A stretch of DNA of 8,936 nucleotides from NCBI GenBank assembly GCA_002304835.1, contig DBPK01000018.1:1-8936 (forward strand), read 5' to 3'. The translations under genes and the position numbers were made by a program. The notes beneath the pieces are model-generated. The model did not search any database. It was not told where the DNA came from and saw only the letters and a program-made list of their open reading frames with translations. Source of the stretch: Firmicutes bacterium UBA1422 (GTDB lineage Bacteria > Bacillota > Clostridia > Peptostreptococcales > Anaerovoracaceae). Below, one piece after another: positions 5,840 through 8,936 of the stretch (positions are counted from its first letter, which is position 1; each line of letters begins with the position of its first letter).

Positions 5840-7732
5840 ATGTATAAAGAGAAAAATAATATAATCAAAAGAACAGCAAGCATAATGCTGGCGATGGTTA
5901 TGGCGATCACCGTTTATTCGGTTGTTCCCATTTCTGCTGCCACTGCAGCAGATACTACGAAAAAGAGTGCTGTTACAAAATATAACTCAAATATAAGGAC
6001 CGGAGCAGGCACCGGATATAAAAAGGTCGCATTATTAAAAAAAGGTAAGACTATAACCATAATAGGCAGTAAAAAAGCCTCAAACGGCAAAACCTGGTAT
6101 AAATTGAATTATAAGTCCAAGACCAGATATATAATCTCAAGCAATGTTAAGATAAAGGCCACTGATGTCACATATTCTCCCGTAAAAGCTGCTGTGACCA
6201 AGACTAGCTTAAATGTCAGAAACGGTGCGGGCACAAAGTATAAAAAGGCAGGCACATTAAAAAGCGGACAGTCTATAAATTTGAAGGGTTATAAAAAATC
6301 CGGCAGCACTAAATGGTACAAGATCACATACAACAGCAAAACCAGATATGTTCATGGATCATATGTCCGGATAAAATCAAGCTCTACCCAAAACACGGGC
6401 AGTTCAGGAAAGGGAGCCACTACAACTACAAAAAAAACCGGTATAACAAAATATAATTCGAATATAAGGACCGGTGCAGGTACGAAATACAAAAAAGTCA
6501 CTTTGTTCAAAAAAGGCAAATCATTTACGATAATAGGCAGTAAAAAGGCTTCAAACGGCAAAACCTGGTACAAACTGAAGTATAAGTCAAAGACCAGATA
6601 TATATATGCAAGTAATGTGAAGATAAAAGTCACTGATGTAAATTATTCTCCCACTAAAAAGGGAATATCTACTGCGGGGCTGAATGTACGAACAGGTCCG
6701 GGAACCGGATATAAAAAAGCAGGTTTTCTTTACAACGGACAAACAGTGACCCTGAAGGGTTATAAACAGCCCAGCGGCAGCAGTAAATGGTACAAGATCA
6801 CATACAACAGCAAAACCAGATATGTTCATTCCGCATATGTAAAGATCAAGACGAGTTCCGGAGGAACCACCACAAGCACAGGGAATACGGGAGTTTGCAC
6901 ATCGGGTTTCCCTGCCAGTTATCAGACCCTTGTGGACAAGCTCAAGGCGGCACATCCAAGATGGGTATTCAAACCCCAGTATACGGGTCTTACATGGAGC
7001 GATGCACTTAAATATGAATACGAAAAAGGAAACAACGTATACCAGTCAGGCAGCAGTTGGCCAAAGGCATCAAAAAGCATGGTGGCCTATTATATGGATC
7101 CCAGAAATTTCATCAAAGAAAACAATGTATTCCAGTTCCTGGGCCACAGTTTTGATTCTGCCACCCAGAGTCTGGATACGGTCAGACAGGTGGCAGGAAG
7201 CACTTTTATAAGCTCGGATTATTATGTGAACCTTATATATACAGCCGGAAGAGATGCGGGAGTCAACCCCAATGTGCTGGCTGCCATGATCATACAGGAA
7301 CAGGGCACATCAGGAACAAGCGCCCTGATTTCAGGCACATATTCAGAAAAATACAAAGATATTTATAATTTCTTCAACATCGGAGCATACAAAACTTCCA
7401 CCATGAGCGCCGTCGAACGGGGCCTTTGGTGGGCAAAGGGAGCGGGCAATAACTACACTTCATATCAAAGACCCTGGAACACCAGAGACAAGGCAATAAA
7501 GGGCGGAGCTTCTTATTACGGGATCAATTATACAGGTAAAGGTCAGAACAGCCTTTATCTAAAGAAATTCAATGTTATGAACGGGCTTTCCAAGGTGGGG
7601 ACACACCAGTACATGACCCATGTGGCCGGAGCCTATGGCGAAGGCAACAAACTGGCCAGAGCCGATGATTATACATATACATTCTATATACCGGTATATA
7701 ACTATATGCCAACCACACCGTGTGCGTATTGA
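5840..7732 (+). CDS. Secreted protein with four SH3b domains and a GH73-like glucosaminidase domain
   Basis: The product is 630 aa from the preferred ATG. The signal peptide has a basic start (residues 1-11), a hydrophobic core (about 13-30) and likely cleavage around SAATA-A (about 37). Four SH3b domains lie at about 42-106, 117-178, 199-264 and 274-338, each with an R-(T/N)-G-(A/P)-G motif and WYK...SKTRY. They form two A-B pairs created by tandem duplication. A Thr/Gly/Ser linker leads to the C-terminal domain (about 353-630). That domain begins FPASYQTL and contains the putative catalytic glutamate E487 in AAMIIQEQGTSG, then LISGTYSEKY and NFFNIGAY, typical of clostridial beta-N-acetylglucosaminidases of the LytD/GH73 type that cut peptidoglycan glycan strands. 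The only cysteines are C353 and C628, bracketing that domain. The SH3b region has almost no acidic residues, suiting an anionic wall. The gene lies 72 nt after pdp and 30 nt before the cohesin-like gene. GH73 assignment rests on motifs only; the cleaved bond is inferred. Confidence 0.85.
   Translation: MYKEKNNIIKRTASIMLAMVMAITVYSVVPISAATAADTTKKSAVTKYNSNIRTGAGTGYKKVALLKKGKTITIIGSKKASNGKTWYKLNYKSKTRYIISSNVKIKATDVTYSPVKAAVTKTSLNVRNGAGTKYKKAGTLKSGQSINLKGYKKSGSTKWYKITYNSKTRYVHGSYVRIKSSSTQNTGSSGKGATTTTKKTGITKYNSNIRTGAGTKYKKVTLFKKGKSFTIIGSKKASNGKTWYKLKYKSKTRYIYASNVKIKVTDVNYSPTKKGISTAGLNVRTGPGTGYKKAGFLYNGQTVTLKGYKQPSGSSKWYKITYNSKTRYVHSAYVKIKTSSGGTTTSTGNTGVCTSGFPASYQTLVDKLKAAHPRWVFKPQYTGLTWSDALKYEYEKGNNVYQSGSSWPKASKSMVAYYMDPRNFIKENNVFQFLGHSFDSATQSLDTVRQVAGSTFISSDYYVNLIYTAGRDAGVNPNVLAAMIIQEQGTSGTSALISGTYSEKYKDIYNFFNIGAYKTSTMSAVERGLWWAKGAGNNYTSYQRPWNTRDKAIKGGASYYGINYTGKGQNSLYLKKFNVMNGLSKVGTHQYMTHVAGAYGEGNKLARADDYTYTFYIPVYNYMPTTPCAY
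5975..6378 (+). repeat. Copy 1 of tandemly duplicated SH3b-pair module
   Basis: This stretch encodes SH3b domains 1 and 2 of the glucosaminidase. It aligns along its whole length with 6446-6852, with an offset of 471 nt at the start and 474 nt at the end, so copy 2 has one extra codon. The block at 6311-6355 (45 nt, coding for KWYKITYN through TRYVH) is identical to 6785-6829. Other parts differ mainly at synonymous or conservative positions. Confidence 0.88.
6446..6852 (+). repeat. Copy 2 of tandemly duplicated SH3b-pair module
   Basis: This stretch encodes SH3b domains 3 and 4 and is the partner of 5975-6378. The two copies are joined by a low-complexity Ser/Thr/Gly/Lys linker (about 6379-6445). 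Copy 2 differs most in the first half of its second domain (TGPGTGYKKAGFLYNG against NGAGTKYKKAGTLKSG) and contains the one-codon insertion near 6770-6784. Confidence 0.88.
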
Positions 7733-7750
7733 TCTGAAAAAATATAAATG

Positions 7751-7755
7751 AGGGG
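7751..7755 (+). promoter_or_regulatory. Ribosome binding site fixing the cohesin-like start at ATG 7763
   Basis: AGGGG lies 7 nt before the ATG at 7763. The upstream in-frame ATG at 7748 has no Shine-Dalgarno, and this site would lie inside its coding sequence. The start at 7763 also gives a standard signal peptide (MEGKRRTA, then a hydrophobic core). Confidence 0.75.
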
Positions 7756-7762
7756 AAAGTGT

Positions 7763-8341
7763 ATGGAAGGAAAAAGAAGGACCGCCATTTCAATTCTTGC
7801 GGCAATGGTTCTTATGCTCATGTTTTCTTTGACTGCGGTTTATGGGGAAGAAACAGCAAGGGTAGATATCAAGACCCCATCAGAAGTTCAAAGGGGAGAT
7901 CATTTTGAGGCATCTGTCACATACAGCGGCAGTTCCATGGGAGTAATAAGTTCCGTCTTGGAATATGACCCTGAAATACTTTCTCATATATCCGGAGGCG
8001 AAAAAACAAAGGATGGAGAAATAACCCTGGATAACGATGTGGGAGGCGGGGATTCTTACACCTTTACAGTAAAATTCAAGGCAGAAAAAGAAGGCCAGAC
8101 AGCCTTATCCGTCACCAGCAAGAGCGTATGGGACACAGAAGATAAAAGCCTGGGTTCGCCCATAGCCAGCAAAAGTGTGAATGTGGAAAAGGCCGCATCA
8201 AATGAGGGTGCTGCAGCTGATATCAGGGACAGATTTGCATCCGACAAGGAACTTTTCACATTCTATATGATATGCATAGGAATCAATTCCGTATTGCTGC
8301 TGGCAGCCATCGGTATAAACAACAGAAAAAAATACTCCTGA
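7763..8341 (+). CDS. Exported cohesin-like domain protein with C-terminal membrane anchor
   Basis: The product is 192 aa. A signal peptide covers about 1-28 (basic start, hydrophobic 8-26, cleavage near VYG-EE). A single beta-sandwich domain at about 32-142 resembles cohesins: it begins ARVDIKTPSEVQRGD, has the typical VLEYDPEIL motif (65-73), then a glycine-rich turn (GGGDSYTFTVKFKA) and SVTS/SKSVNVE strands. A charged spacer (145-163) leads to a transmembrane helix (about 166-185) and a short basic tail (NNRKKYS), predicting an outward-facing, membrane-held domain. Cohesins bind dockerin modules in cellulosomes, but lone cohesin-like domains also occur in non-cellulosomal bacteria with unknown partners. 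No dockerin-like calcium-binding repeat was seen in any protein here. The gene lies 30 nt after the glucosaminidase gene, is the last of the group, and its stop codon lies in a terminator hairpin. A generic Ig-like adhesion domain is the main alternative. Confidence 0.72.
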   Translation: MEGKRRTAISILAAMVLMLMFSLTAVYGEETARVDIKTPSEVQRGDHFEASVTYSGSSMGVISSVLEYDPEILSHISGGEKTKDGEITLDNDVGGGDSYTFTVKFKAEKEGQTALSVTSKSVWDTEDKSLGSPIASKSVNVEKAASNEGAAADIRDRFASDKELFTFYMICIGINSVLLLAAIGINNRKKYS

Positions 8342-8360
8342 GATGACTCCCGGGAGTATT
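8331..8360. terminator. Probable bidirectional intrinsic terminator between convergent genes
   Basis: AATACTCCTG (8331-8340) pairs with CGGGAGTATT (8351-8360), giving a 10-bp stem with one T-G pair and a 10-nt loop. On the minus strand the stem is followed by a run of seven T's (complement of the A-rich 8326-8332 stretch), the better tail. On the plus strand the tail is T-rich but broken (TTTACTTATCTTGTT). The stop codon TGA of the cohesin-like gene (8339-8341) is in the stem and loop. A nested perfect palindrome, ACTCCCGGGAGT (8346-8357), offers an alternative pairing. Confidence 0.72.
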
Positions 8361-8414
8361 TACTTATCTTGTTACCATAAAATATCATATATTTACAGAA
8401 CGATTTAAAATCGA

Positions 8415-8936
8415 TTATTTAAGATTTTCGGGGTTAAGACATTCCAGTTCCGGGATGACGAAGACTCCGTTTTTTCTTATCAGAACATCATCAAAGTATA
8501 TTTCACCGCCTCCGTATTCGTCTCGCTGTATCATCACAAGATCCCAGTGCAGTGCGGATTTATTGCCGTTAAAGGCATCTTCATAGGCCGATCCCGGTGT
8601 CAGATGGAAACTTCCGGCTATTTTTTCATCAAATAGGGTATCTTTCATTGGATGCAGTATATGAGGATTTACCCCCAGGGCAAATTCTCCGAAATATCTG
8701 GAGTTTTCATCGGTATCCAGAAGTTTGTTTATTCGTTCGTTGTTATTGGCTGAAGCCTTGACTATTTTCCCGTCTTTTATTTCAAAAACTATGTTTTCGT
8801 ATGTGAAACCCTGTTCCTCCGAAGGGGTATTGTATGAGATTATACCGTTCAAGGAATCTCTCACAGGTGCGGTGTAAACTTCTCCGTCGGGAATATTTCT
8901 TTCGCCGCCGCACTTTATAGCCGGCATATCCTTTAT
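8415..8936 (-). CDS. M29 family aminopeptidase (AmpS/PepS type), C-terminal part; 5' end outside window
   Basis: The minus-strand frame is open from the right edge to a stop at 8415-8417, giving 174 codons; there is no true start here (the Met at 8925-8927 is internal). M29 enzymes are cytoplasmic dimetal aminopeptidases of about 410 aa, so roughly the last 40% is seen. The five family metal ligands can be matched in order: E in PDGEVYTAPV, E in YFGEFALGVN, H in AGSFHLTPG, and H and D in SALHWDLV. TLFDEKIAG before the third ligand is also typical. The chain ends shortly after the usual GEIYFDDVLIRKNG strand segment, so the C-terminus looks complete. The gene converges on the cohesin-like gene across 73 nt containing the bidirectional hairpin. 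The CDS is intact as far as seen, and a role in peptide turnover is inferred from the family alone. Confidence 0.9.
   Translation of the reverse strand: MKDMPAIKCGGERNIPDGEVYTAPVRDSLNGIISYNTPSEEQGFTYENIVFEIKDGKIVKASANNNERINKLLDTDENSRYFGEFALGVNPHILHPMKDTLFDEKIAGSFHLTPGSAYEDAFNGNKSALHWDLVMIQRDEYGGGEIYFDDVLIRKNGVFVIPELECLNPENLK

Noticed and set aside
3446..8341. Possibility that the SH3b hydrolases are a prophage lysis module
   Set aside because: Both hydrolases have signal peptides, there is no holin, tail or integrase gene nearby, and a housekeeping gene (pdp) sits between them with matching codon use.
8401..8413. Small AT-rich palindrome CGATTTAAAATCG just past the M29 stop
   Set aside because: A six-pair, mostly A-T stem with a one-base centre is too weak for a terminator, and no T-run follows on the minus strand.

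Overview
The window looks like chromosomal DNA of a low-to-medium GC Gram-positive anaerobe of the class Clostridia. The grounds are AG-rich Shine-Dalgarno sites, very frequent ATA (Ile) and AGA/AGG (Arg) codons, a Streptococcus/Clostridium-type stand-alone CoaB, a Bacillus-type pyrimidine-nucleoside phosphorylase, and secreted SH3b cell-wall hydrolases. Genus-level placement is inference and cannot be settled from the sequence alone. No tRNA, rRNA, CRISPR array, insertion sequence, integrase or phage gene was seen.

Layout. Positions 1-220 hold the 3' end of coaB (phosphopantothenate--cysteine ligase). A close-packed group follows: rmuC (285-1457), a COG1768-like metallophosphoesterase (1463-2152) and deoB (phosphopentomutase, 2162-3340), with gaps of only 5 and 9 nt. 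A sigma-A-type promoter with an extended -10 lies between deoB and the next gene (3373-3401). It should drive a second group on the same strand: a secreted SH3b-SH3b-NlpC/P60 peptidase (3446-4441), pdp (4460-5767), a secreted four-SH3b protein with a C-terminal glucosaminidase-like domain (5840-7732), and a small exported cohesin-like protein with a C-terminal membrane anchor (7763-8341). A hairpin overlapping the last gene's stop codon (8331-8360) separates this group from a convergent M29-family aminopeptidase gene that runs off the right edge (8415-8936, minus strand).

How the genes fit together. DeoB and Pdp belong to one pathway: Pdp phosphorolyses pyrimidine (deoxy)nucleosides to base plus (deoxy)ribose-1-phosphate, and DeoB converts that to the 5-phosphate for central metabolism. 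The unusual point is that the two are split by, and continue into, an envelope module: two cationic SH3b wall hydrolases and an anchored cohesin-like protein. The most informative sequence-level structure is a recent-looking tandem duplication of an SH3b pair inside the glucosaminidase gene, including a 45-nt block identical in both copies. I do not see convincing evidence for a wholly new system. The envelope cassette (NlpC/P60 + GH73-like + cohesin-like) is the part most worth following up.
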